A stretch of DNA of 10,581 nt from JBDTVS01 sp040007095 (GCA_040007095.1 JBDTVS010000044.1:1-10581); one strand, 5' to 3'. Shown: positions 1 to 6,518, counted from the stretch's first letter. Notes: a model not told the origin generated them from the letters alone. Numbers and translations are program-made.

Positions 1-37
1 GAGCACGTGGGCATCGTGCGAACCACGATCGTGACTA

Positions 38-124
38 TTGAACGACTGCCGCACGAAAGGCGGCGCGGTCTGCGACTTTCAGTCGCGCGCGGAGTTCACC
101 GCCTTTCAGGCGGCAGTCGTTCAA
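38..124. repeat. Nested palindromic repeat (outer 26-bp stem, inner hairpin)
   Basis: The arms 38-63 and 99-124 are reverse complements over 26 bp with two adjacent mismatches (53-54 against 108-109). The 35-nt interval between them holds a second perfect hairpin: GCGACT (72-77), loop TTC, AGTCGC (81-86). A smaller separate hairpin, ATCGTG (13-18) with CACGAT (24-29), lies just outside. The element starts 53 bp beyond the msrA stop on the transcribed side, so it could act as a transcript-end structure, but there is no T-tract. The design fits a dispersed extragenic palindrome or MITE-like repeat. No second copy was found in this window, so repeat-family membership is inference. Confidence 0.75.
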
Positions 125-176
125 GCTGAGTCGGAGGATGGAGAGTCTGCCACCCGACAGCAACAGCGGTCCGGAC

Positions 177-899
177 TCACCGAGAAGCGCGCGCGCCCGC
201 CACCAGCACCGGGGCCGCACGATACACGTCGGGCAGGAAGCGCTTGAGATCCTCGATCTTCGGCAAATCGTTGATTCTGATATACGGGTTCATGGGATTG
301 TGCGTCAGATAGTCCTGATGATAGTCCTCGGCCGGATAGAACGTGCGGCCCGGTTCAATGCGCGTTACGATGGCCTTCTTGAACGCGTGGGCCTGATCGA
401 TCTGCGCGATGTAGGCTTTCGCGACGTGCGCCTGCGCGTCGCTGGCGGGAAAGATGGCCGAGCGATACTGCGTGCCGGTATCCGGCCCCTGCCGATTGAG
501 CTCGGTGGGATCGTGGACCACCGAGAAGAAGATCTGGAGCAGCCGCCCATAGCTGATTTGACGCGGGTCGTAGGTCACCTGTACGGATTCGGCGTGCCCG
601 GTGCTGCCTCTGCCCACGAGCTCGTAGTGCGCCGCTCTCTCGTCGCCCCCGGCATAGCCGGAGACGGCGCTGGTCACGCCCTTGGTGTGTTGAAATACGC
701 CCTGCACCCCCCAGAAGCACCCGCCGGCAAGGACGACCACCGCTGAGCTCGCCTGTGCGGGGGGCAGATCGACGGCAGGCGCGGGCAGCGCGCGCGCCCC
801 TTCAGCGGCCGCCGGGTAGTTTCTGATCGCCAACGCGGCCAGCATCAGCCCCGAGAGAATGAGCACCGTGCGTGGCATGTTCCAAATCTGTCGTGTCAT
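177..899 (-). CDS. msrA: Peptide methionine-S-sulfoxide reductase MsrA, exported, single-cysteine form
   Basis: This enzyme reduces methionine-S-sulfoxide in proteins. The 240-residue product has an N-terminal hydrophobic segment (about residues 11-25) followed by an Ala/Pro-rich linker, which implies periplasmic export or membrane anchoring. The catalytic GCFWG motif is at 60-64 (Cys61), followed by the GHAE motif with the conserved Glu104, HDPTELNRQGPDTGTQYRS at 129-147 and FYPAEDYHQDYL at 187-198. Cys61 is the only cysteine, so the usual C-terminal resolving cysteines are absent and an external thiol must recycle the enzyme. The start at 899 was chosen because GAGAGG lies 7 nt upstream. 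The frame stays open to 971 without an equally good site, and Met8 (878) is an alternative start. The gene lies 132 bp downstream of the DipZ remnant on the same strand, suggesting a former dipZ-msrA operon. Family assignment is secure. Confidence 0.95.
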   Translation of the reverse strand: MTRQIWNMPRTVLILSGLMLAALAIRNYPAAAEGARALPAPAVDLPPAQASSAVVVLAGGCFWGVQGVFQHTKGVTSAVSGYAGGDERAAHYELVGRGSTGHAESVQVTYDPRQISYGRLLQIFFSVVHDPTELNRQGPDTGTQYRSAIFPASDAQAHVAKAYIAQIDQAHAFKKAIVTRIEPGRTFYPAEDYHQDYLTHNPMNPYIRINDLPKIEDLKRFLPDVYRAAPVLVAGARASR

Positions 900-1031
900 G
901 GTTGACCTCTCAGGCGTTGTCGCGACCACCCACACTGATGTTAGCAGCTGGGATGAAAAGTCTGGCTGCATTCGCCGGGCGATTCATCCGCGCCCGTCTC
1001 GGTGCGATGCCAGACTTCCACCACGGGGCTG

Positions 1032-1448
1032 CTAGCCGAAGGTGAAGGCGTAGGCGTGTACGCCGGCATCGAAAAAGGTGATCTCAAATATATGGTCGAC
1101 AATCGGGCCCTGCTGCCGAATCAGTTGATAGAGACGCTGCCGCGTCACTGTCCCGTGCCCCGCGGCATCCACATCTATGCCGCGGCTGTCACCCGGCGCG
1201 GCGCCGTCGATGGTGATCCGAAACCGGACGGGCGTACCGTCGGGCGCCGGTCCCATCACCAGATGCAGATCCCGGGCGTGGAAGCGGTAGGCGACCCGGC
1301 CGTCGCGGGTGTTCAGGCGGGCCTGCTCGGCGCCGATCGTCCAGTCGCCGGTCAGCCCCCATTCATTGAGCCGCGGCGTCTCCGTGGTGTAGACGTGGGG
1401 CTTGTCTCGCACGTTATTGCCGGCCGAGATGCCAATCCGACGTGTCAA
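1032..1448 (-). pseudogene. C-terminal remnant of a DipZ-like thioredoxin-family protein
   Basis: The 138-codon frame matches, from memory of the family, the extreme C-terminal domain of DipZ/cytochrome c biogenesis-type redox proteins. Landmarks are LNEWGLTGDWTIG, AYRFHARDLHLVMGP, VRFRITIDG, QRLYQLIRQQGPI and the terminal FDAGVHAYAFTFG. This is the domain that follows the CcdA-like membrane part and the thioredoxin domain in full-length DipZ (normally more than 500 residues). Both of those are missing here. Upstream the frame runs into a stop at 1455-1457, and the only possible start is TTG (1446-1448). Upstream DNA to 1712 shows no CxxC thioredoxin motif or membrane segments in any frame I read. 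The downstream stop and homology are intact to the natural C-terminus, so this is a 5' deletion, not random decay. Adjacent msrA on the same strand supports a former redox-repair operon. Confidence 0.75.
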
Positions 1449-1459
1449 CTGTGCTTATG

Positions 1460-1489
1460 TTTCTAGCACGTTGCTATAAAAATAGTCAA
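1460..1489 (-). promoter_or_regulatory. Candidate sigma70-type promoter before the DipZ remnant
   Basis: On the minus strand TTGACT (1489-1484) is followed after 18 nt by TAGAAA (1465-1460). The site sits in an unusually AT-rich patch (about 1450-1490) in otherwise GC-rich DNA. It would drive the remnant and msrA. The -10 box matches at only four of six positions, so this is a weak call. Confidence 0.25.
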
Positions 1490-1712
1490 TTGGGAGAGGG
1501 CGGCGGCTCGCTCAGGGCGCCAGCCTGTGCATCCGACCGTTGTGCAACACGACAGCTGCCCGCCGGGGTCCACTCCCATGCGCACGCCGGACCCGCATGT
1601 CCGGTTGATTGTTTGTCTTGGTCTTCGATGCTGACTTGGGCCTTGCTCATTGCGCCGGCTGGCCAGGCGTTCAATGCAGCGCCCCTGGAGGCGTGGCCGG
1701 TGGCGGCAGGAA
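1490..1712. other. Gene-free interval between the broken dioxygenase and the DipZ remnant
   Basis: No frame here gives a recognisable protein. A short hairpin is formed by CATGCG (1577-1582) and CGCATG (1594-1599). The interval begins right after the dioxygenase stop and ends near the point where DipZ homology is lost, so it may be scar sequence from the deletion that removed the 5' part of dipZ (inference). Confidence 0.4.
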
Positions 1713-1993
1713 TTATCGAAAAAAGGTGGCCGTCCTGCCGTACTCCGCGTATCGATCCTGGAGCCACCGGCTGAATCCGACATAGTGCTGATCGCGTTGC
1801 TCGCTGCCATCACTGAGCGCGTTGTAGCCGAGATACAGCAGCCGCCGCCAGTGCGACGAGCGATTCGGCCCGGACCGGTGCGGCGTGAAGCCGCTGAAAA
1901 TCCCGATATCGCCAGGGTCGAGCTCCAGCATCACGCCCGTCGCCGGATCGACGCTATCGTCTGCGAGCTGATGATAGTGACCATCTCGCGGGC

Positions 1994-2003
1994 TCAGATC
2001 AGA
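1994..2003. repeat. 5-bp tandem duplication causing a frameshift
   Basis: TCAGA is present twice in direct succession (plus strand 1994-1998 and 1999-2003). The extra five bases create the in-frame TGA at 1996-1994 on the minus strand. Removing one unit restores the reading RGCLSPRD in the dioxygenase. Confidence 0.85.
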
Positions 2004-2356
2004 CACCCTCGTTGGTGATAGCCGGCGAACACTTCCGTCGCGCCACTTTCCCGGTCCGCCGGGTCGATGGCCACGATGACCGTCAGGAACGAGGTCGGAA
2101 ACGACGGCCACGAAATATAGTCCTGGTGCAGTTTGTAGCCCGATGTCCCGGGAGACTTGAAGATCAACTTCTCCTTGAACAGACAGGCCGGCTCACCATA
2201 GAGCGCGCCGACGAGGTCGAGCAGTCGAGGGTCGCGCGCGGTCGACGCGCACAACGGGCTCAGGTCGATCACGGGATCGAAACAGTCGAAGCGACACGCG
2301 CCGGTGTCGGCGTCGTTCTGCCAGCGGCAACGGATGTTGTCCTGGTCGATCAGGTC

Positions 2357-2370
2357 GGTGCGCTGGTGCG
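2357..2370. repeat. 8-bp-period direct repeat causing a frameshift
   Basis: GGTGCG occurs at 2357-2362 and 2365-2370, separated by CT. Removing one 8-bp unit restores the minus-strand reading EANRRTDLIDQ across the break in the dioxygenase. Confidence 0.8.
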
Positions 2371-2534
2371 GCGATTGGCTTCGGCGTCGAGGGCCGCGAT
2401 GGTATCCGGGGAAAAGACCCGGCGAACCACCAGATATCCGTCGCTGCGATACGCGCTGATCTGCGTGGCGTCGAGGACCACCGCCACATCTGTCGACATC
2501 ACATGCTCCTTCCTCGGACTAGAACCCTTGAGAA

Positions 2535-2567
2535 CCCGAAACGTGACTCAACGCGTCAGGTTTCGGG
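2535..2567 (-). other. Stem-loop between the receptor and the dioxygenase
   Basis: CCCGAAAC (2535-2542) pairs with GTTTCGGG (2560-2567). Inside, after a one-base internal loop, TGAC (2544-2547) pairs with GTCA (2555-2558). It lies about 35 nt upstream of the dioxygenase start on its transcript. There is no U-run, so it could be a weak transcript end for the receptor or a leader structure. Next to it AGAACCC occurs twice (2521-2527, 2531-2537). Confidence 0.4.
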
Positions 2568-2585
2568 GCTCGCAAGTGAACTATG

Positions 2586-2619
2586 GCGGGCCGAGGCCCT
2601 TCGGGGGCCGGAGGCCCGC
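2586..2619 (-). terminator. GC-rich hairpin at the end of the TonB receptor gene
   Basis: GCGGGCC (2586-2592) pairs with GGCCCGC (2613-2619), and the inner GGCCC (2595-2599) pairs with GGGCC (2605-2609). The structure overlaps the last base of the receptor stop codon on the minus strand. No T-tract follows, so intrinsic termination is uncertain; it may protect the 3' end instead. Read on the plus strand the loop is CTTCGG, a stable tetraloop type. Confidence 0.45.
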
Positions 2620-4850
2620 TAGAACCGGACGCCGGCGCCCACCGTGACCGTGCGCGGCGCGCCCATTTCGCCCACGAAGCCTGAAGGGGCGAAGCTCGCA
2701 TACGGAAATGCCAACGGGATATAGCGCGTGTCGAACGCATTGCGCACCACGAGCTCGGCCAGCCAGTACCGTGCAGTGATGCCGGCGCGAACATTGACCA
2801 GGGAGTAGGCGTCCTGCCCGAGCGTGTTGGCGTCGGTGTATTTGAAGGCGCCGTAGAACACGACGTCCGCGCGGCCGACGATGGTAGTCGCCGGCGCGAT
2901 GGCCCTCGAGTACTGGATGCCGGCGCTCGTGGTGTAGTCCGGCGTGTTGGGCAGCTGATTGCCGGCCACGTTGACGCCGGACGAGAAGCTGCCCGGCGCG
3001 AATCGCGCGTGGGTGTAGCCCGCCGCCGTGAACACGTCGATCCCGGGTGCCACCTTCGCTCCGATCTCGAACTCCACACCCTTGCTGACGGCGCCGCCGA
3101 TGTTGGTGATGTAGAACTGCGCCGGCACGGCCGGGTCGGGCACATTCAGCTGCAGGTCGTCCCAATGAATGTAGAACAGCGCGGCGTTGGTGGAGACGCG
3201 ATGGTTGGCCCAGAACGTTTTTACGCCTCCCTCGACCGTCCAGGTGCTCTCCTCGCCGTACGCGGTGCTCCCCGCCGGCGCCGCCGAGTTGAACCCGCCG
3301 GCCTTGTAGCCGCGGCCGACCGTCGCATAGACGGTCTTGTCCGGTTGCCATCGATAGCCCAGCGACGCCTGAGGCGACACATTCGAGAAGGTCTTATCGG
3401 CGTTCACCGAGGTGGCCGGCGCGATGAGCGGGTCGAAGAAGCTCTCGAGAGTCGCACGCTTGCCCTCCACGTCCAGGCGGGCCCCCGCGGTCAGGTCGAG
3501 CCGATCGTGGAACGTCACGGTACCTTGGCCGAACACGCCCACGCCGACGTCGTTCAGACTCGAGCGCGGCGAATGCTGACTGACGGCAAACGGAGCGACC
3601 AGCTGCGGGGCATAGGCATTGACGGCATCCTGGTCGTAGTTCTGCGAGAACAGAAAGACCCCGGCCTGCCATCGCAGCCTGGCATCGTCGGTCAGCCGAA
3701 TCGGCGCGATGTCCGCTGACGCGAAACGAATCTCCTGGGTGAATTGGAAGGCTTTTTCCGTATTGTCTCTGGTGATCAGCGGTCGTGGCGTGTAGTCGAG
3801 GTCCGTCACATCCTGCGTCTTCCAATGCAGGAAACCGGTCGTGCTCGAGAACACGACCGGGCCGCCCATGTGCCGCGCCAGCACGGTGGTGCCCACAACG
3901 TCGCGATCGGCATGCCCCTCGAAATTGCGCGCCGCATGAAACGGGTTGGCCCGCAATGCGGCCACGTCGTTCAACGAATAGTCACCGTCTCGCGCTCGTT
4001 CACCGGTGAAGATGACGCGGCCCTCCCAGGCGCTGTTCGGGGTCCACAACAACTGCGCCTTGCCGGAAAACGCCGAGCGACGGTCGATATCCTGTCCGGT
4101 GACGTCATTCACGGTGAAGCCGTCGCGTCTGACCTCCGCGAACGACACGCCGAGGCTCGCCTTGCCCGGGACAATCGGTCCAGACGCGCCGCCCCGGACG
4201 GCCCAGGCTCCGAAGGTACCGAACGGCAGCGACAGTGCGCCTGTCCACTTCCCGATGGGCGGTCTGGTGCTGGTGATGTTGACGAGGCCGCCGAGGGTGT
4301 TCCGTCCGAAGAGGGCGCTCTGGGGACCGCGCACGAACTCGATCTGATCGACGTCGAGCAGCTCGATACTCGACGTGTTCGAGTTCATCTGCGGTACGCC
4401 GTCGATGTAGGTGGTGACGCCCGGATTGTTGGGACTGGAGCTGATCCCGCGAAAGCGCGCGCTGCTCAGCTTTCGCGCCGACCATTCCGTGAAGTAGGTG
4501 TTGGGCGCGAAGATCGCCGCGTCATTGACGACGTGGACGCCGGCGTTCTCGATGGTGTCGTTCGGCACCGCGGTCACGCTCACTGGCACCTTCTGCTGGT
4601 CTTCCGCCACCTTCTGCGCCGTGACGGTGACGGTAGGCATTCGGAAGCGCAGCGCTGGATCCGGCTGCGGGGACGGCGTCGATTGCGCGGATGAATCCGG
4701 CGGCGCCTGCGCCTGCGCGTCCGAACGCGACGCTGGCACAACGAATATCAGCACCAGGCCGCAGACGCCGGCACGGCGGCGCGCGGAGAGGACGAGAGTG
4801 CGAATGCTCGAGCGGATGGGGGATGGGGACATCTGCGCGATTATGCACAT
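2619..4850 (-). CDS. TonB-dependent outer-membrane receptor
   Basis: This is a ligand-gated outer-membrane beta-barrel for active uptake (iron chelates, vitamins or other scarce solutes) powered by TonB-ExbBD. From Met at 4850 it has 743 residues, normal for the family. A signal peptide with hydrophobic core GVCGLVLIFVVPA is followed by a Pro/Ser-rich stretch and TVTVTAQK, a TonB-box-like region. Next comes the plug domain (VPVSVTAVP, ARFRGISSSPNNPGVTTYIDG, IEFVRGPQSALFGRNTLGG, VNITSTRPP) and then the barrel (FTQEIRF, DLTAGARLDVE, TVYATVGRGYKAGGFNS, VNVRAGITARYWLAELVVRNAFD). The last residue is Phe after VGAGVR, the usual barrel-assembly signal. The start is not certain: TTG at 4868 and ATG at 4832 are in frame. 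4850 was preferred for a weak GACGGGAC upstream. A 165-bp palindromic element ends about 50 bp upstream. The ligand cannot be read from the sequence; the plug and barrel style resembles iron-complex receptors. Confidence 0.92.
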   Translation of the reverse strand: MCIIAQMSPSPIRSSIRTLVLSARRRAGVCGLVLIFVVPASRSDAQAQAPPDSSAQSTPSPQPDPALRFRMPTVTVTAQKVAEDQQKVPVSVTAVPNDTIENAGVHVVNDAAIFAPNTYFTEWSARKLSSARFRGISSSPNNPGVTTYIDGVPQMNSNTSSIELLDVDQIEFVRGPQSALFGRNTLGGLVNITSTRPPIGKWTGALSLPFGTFGAWAVRGGASGPIVPGKASLGVSFAEVRRDGFTVNDVTGQDIDRRSAFSGKAQLLWTPNSAWEGRVIFTGERARDGDYSLNDVAALRANPFHAARNFEGHADRDVVGTTVLARHMGGPVVFSSTTGFLHWKTQDVTDLDYTPRPLITRDNTEKAFQFTQEIRFASADIAPIRLTDDARLRWQAGVFLFSQNYDQDAVNAYAPQLVAPFAVSQHSPRSSLNDVGVGVFGQGTVTFHDRLDLTAGARLDVEGKRATLESFFDPLIAPATSVNADKTFSNVSPQASLGYRWQPDKTVYATVGRGYKAGGFNSAAPAGSTAYGEESTWTVEGGVKTFWANHRVSTNAALFYIHWDDLQLNVPDPAVPAQFYITNIGGAVSKGVEFEIGAKVAPGIDVFTAAGYTHARFAPGSFSSGVNVAGNQLPNTPDYTTSAGIQYSRAIAPATTIVGRADVVFYGAFKYTDANTLGQDAYSLVNVRAGITARYWLAELVVRNAFDTRYIPLAFPYASFAPSGFVGEMGAPRTVTVGAGVRF

Positions 4851-4903
4851 GTCCCGTCTCGCGAACAAGACGATGCGTTCTCGCCGACATGGCGCTCACA
4901 ACT

Positions 4904-5068
4904 GTAAGGACCCGTAGATGAATAACGTGCGTATTCTGGCCGCCGATGCATCCCGCCGGGCTGCGTTGCTCGTCACTTGCATACGCCCGGTATGCGCGCT
5001 CCTCGCGCCTTGCCGGGCGGGCGCCTCGACGCCAGAATGGCACACGTTATTCATCTACGGGTCCTTAC
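4904..5068. repeat. 165-bp palindromic element (MITE-like) with 26-bp perfect ends
   Basis: The ends 4904-4929 and 5043-5068 are perfect reverse complements over 26 bp. Symmetry continues inward: ATTCTGGC (4933-4940) with GCCAGAAT (5031-5038), CCCGCC (4952-4957) with GGCGGG (5016-5021), and an apex hairpin GCATAC (4979-4984), loop GCCCG, GTATGC (4990-4995). The apex sits within about one base of the element centre, so a single strand could fold into one long hairpin. A second copy starts at 10527. Comparison of the two copies suggests that the shared edge is GGACCC (4908), because the flanking bases differ before that. No clear target-site duplication is seen. It contains no credible gene, so any movement would need a transposase elsewhere. 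Confidence 0.85.
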
Positions 5069-5148
5069 GGCGTGTTCGATGCGGCGCTGCCGTTCTCGAC
5101 GACGAGCAGTCGGGCTGGAGACGGGAGATGGGAAGAGAGGTCCGTTAG

Positions 5149-5180
5149 TTGAAGCCTTCCGGCAGCTTGCGCGGTATCAT
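5149..5180 (+). promoter_or_regulatory. Weak candidate promoter for the PQQ dehydrogenase
   Basis: TTGAAG (5149-5154) and TATCAT (5175-5180) resemble -35 and -10 boxes, but the 20-nt spacing is longer than the usual 17. They lie 33-60 nt upstream of the dehydrogenase start, between the palindromic element and the gene. Nothing better was seen in 5069-5212. Confidence 0.2.
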
Positions 5181-5212
5181 CTATCGACTCAAACACTCGG
5201 CGGAGGGAACAG

Positions 5213-6436
5213 ATGAAGACGTTAAGTGCGGCCCTGCTTCTGGCTCTGGTATCGACCACGGCGTGGGCACAAGTGAACGCGGGCGAACAGAAGCCCGAAG
5301 CCAGCGTGCCTTTCACCATGACCACGGTGGCCACCTTTGAGCTGCCCTGGCGGTTGGCCTTCCTGCCCGATGGCCGCATGCTGATCACCGAAAAGATCGG
5401 GCCCGTGTGGCTGGTGTCTCCGAAGGGGGAGAAGATCGCGGCAGTAGGCAATACGCCCCCCGTTTATTGGCAAGGCCAGAACGGCATGCTGGGCGTCTAC
5501 GTCTCGCCGAATTACGCCACCGACCAGAATATCTATCTCACCTATGCCGAGCCGGGTGATTATGGCGGCGGCCTGGCGCTGGCTCGCGCCAAGCTGAACG
5601 CCACCGCCACGTCGGCCAGACTGGAAAACTTCACGGTGCTGTGGCGCCAGCTGCCCAGGGGCAAGGGCGGCCAGGAAGGTGGTGCCGTCGCCTTCTCGCC
5701 AGACGGGCAGTATCTATTCCTCACGGTTGGCGATCGCCAGCGATTCACCCCGGCCCAGGACCCAGACCAGCCTGTCGGCAAGATCCTGCGCCTGACGCTG
5801 GACGGCAAACCCGCCCCCGGCAATCCCAACTTCGGCAAAACCGGCGCGGCCACGATTCCCCTGATCGATCCGCCCAGCGACACCGAAGCGGCCAAGACCG
5901 CGAAGGTGGTCAGCACCTTCACCTTCCCCGGCCCCAACCTGACGCCGGCTGAAACCTGGACCAGCGGCCACCGCACGCCGTATGGGCTGGCGTTTTCGCC
6001 CACCGGGGAATTGTGGGAGGTCGAGCATGGCCCGCGCGGCGGCGACGAGTTGAACCTGATCGAGGCGGGCAAGAATTATGGCTGGCCGCTCGTCGGCTAC
6101 GCGCCGAATTACAACGGTGTCGCGATCCCCAGCCCCGACACGCGGCCAGACCTGGCGAAGCCTGCGATCTATTGGGTGCCGGTGATTGCGCCGGGCAGCC
6201 TCATGTTCTACAAGGGCCAGCAAACTTTCCCGCAATGGAATGGCAACGGCTTCATCGGCGGCATGGGAACCATGTCGCTCAACCGCATCATCTTTGATGG
6301 GCATGGCGGCGCAAAAACCGCCGAGCGCTGGAATGTGGGAAAACGCATCCGCGATGTGCAACAGGGCCCCGATGGCTCGCTGTGGATGCTGGAAGACGCC
6401 AATCCCGGCGCCCTGATCCACGTGACGCCCAAGTAA
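5213..6436 (+). CDS. PQQ-dependent sugar dehydrogenase (glucose/sorbosone dehydrogenase family), exported
   Basis: The family consists of six-bladed beta-propeller quinoproteins that oxidise aldose sugars or related alcohols in the periplasm. The 407-residue protein starts at ATG 5213 with GGAGGG five nucleotides upstream. It has a clear signal peptide (KT, hydrophobic core, cleavage after AWA at about residue 19). Propeller landmarks: LPWRLAFLPDGRMLITEK (44-61), GQNGMLGVYVSPNYATDQ (88-105), LFLTVGDRQRFTPAQDPDQP (168-187), GKILRLTLDGKPAPGNPNF (189-207), GHRTPYGLAFSPTGELWEV (252-270), EHGPRGGDELNLI (271-283) and NYGWPLVGY (288-296). At the position where classical members have the catalytic His (an HFGGR-like segment before the FxPDG strand) this protein reads GGQEGGAVAF (152-161), so the usual general base appears absent. 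It is the only plus-strand gene and converges on the cytochrome c gene. The family is secure; substrate and activity are open. Confidence 0.9.
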   Translation: MKTLSAALLLALVSTTAWAQVNAGEQKPEASVPFTMTTVATFELPWRLAFLPDGRMLITEKIGPVWLVSPKGEKIAAVGNTPPVYWQGQNGMLGVYVSPNYATDQNIYLTYAEPGDYGGGLALARAKLNATATSARLENFTVLWRQLPRGKGGQEGGAVAFSPDGQYLFLTVGDRQRFTPAQDPDQPVGKILRLTLDGKPAPGNPNFGKTGAATIPLIDPPSDTEAAKTAKVVSTFTFPGPNLTPAETWTSGHRTPYGLAFSPTGELWEVEHGPRGGDELNLIEAGKNYGWPLVGYAPNYNGVAIPSPDTRPDLAKPAIYWVPVIAPGSLMFYKGQQTFPQWNGNGFIGGMGTMSLNRIIFDGHGGAKTAERWNVGKRIRDVQQGPDGSLWMLEDANPGALIHVTPK

Positions 6437-6462
6437 TCACGTCGCGTTGGCGAAGAAGCAGC

Positions 6463-6494
6463 CACAAAGGGCCGGAGCGATCCGGCCTTTTGTG
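6463..6494. terminator. Bidirectional intrinsic terminator
   Basis: Arms 6463-6476 and 6481-6494 form a 14-bp stem with one G-T wobble and a GCGA tetraloop. The GC core (GGCCGGA/TCCGGCC) is flanked by an A-run on one arm and TTTT on the other, so it can terminate transcripts from both sides. It lies 27 nt after the dehydrogenase stop and 25 nt past the cytochrome stop. Confidence 0.85.
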
Positions 6495-6518
6495 CTGTAG
6501 CCGACGGCCGGGCCGCCG

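Larger units (their letters stand above)
1713..2499 (-). pseudogene. Phytanoyl-CoA dioxygenase (PhyH) family gene with two frameshifts
   Basis: The family comprises non-haem Fe(II)/2-oxoglutarate oxygenases that hydroxylate small molecules. Translation begins at ATG 2499 (AAGGAG about 6 nt upstream) and runs to a premature stop at 2350-2352. The reading continues in a second frame from about 2365 to a stop at 1994-1996, then in a third frame to the true stop at 1713-1715. Joined, the pieces give a PhyH protein with the usual features: the motif KLHQDYISW (iron ligands His at 2126-2128 and Asp at 2120-2122) and GFTPHRSGPN (distal His at 1878-1880). Both shifts coincide with short tandem duplications (2357-2370 and 1994-2003). 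Deleting one repeat unit at each gives EANRRTDLIDQ and RGCLSPRD in frame and a 257-residue protein, a normal length for the family. Substrate unknown. It lies downstream of the TonB receptor on the same strand. Confidence 0.85.

Noticed and set aside
38..124. CRISPR repeat-spacer unit
   Set aside because: There is a single palindrome only; no direct repeats at regular spacing and no cas genes.
138..746. 202-codon plus-strand open frame over msrA
   Set aside because: The complementary strand carries all MsrA motifs; the plus frame is a shadow.
1540..1620. Group II intron or other structured RNA remnant
   Set aside because: Only a 6-bp hairpin (1577-1582/1594-1599) is present; no domain V-like structure or reverse-transcriptase motif was found.
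1713..2499. Frameshifts as programmed ribosomal frameshifting
   Set aside because: No slippery heptamer or downstream structure is seen at either site, and both are better explained by tandem duplications of 8 and 5 bp.
3009..3719. 236-codon plus-strand open frame inside the receptor gene
   Set aside because: Antisense shadow of the barrel domain with no recognisable motif.
3744..4694. 316-codon plus-strand open frame inside the receptor gene
   Set aside because: Antisense shadow of a high-GC gene; Arg/Gly-rich, no homology or ribosome-binding site, while the opposite strand encodes a complete TonB receptor.
4904..5068. Integron attC recombination site
   Set aside because: The arms contain AATAAC/GTTATT rather than RYYYAAC/GTTRRRY core sites, the ends are perfectly symmetric without the usual extrahelical bases, and flanking genes are not cassette-like.
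4918..5216. Short open frames within the palindromic element
   Set aside because: Several overlapping frames exist on both strands because of the GC-rich palindrome; none has a ribosome-binding site or domain of credible length.
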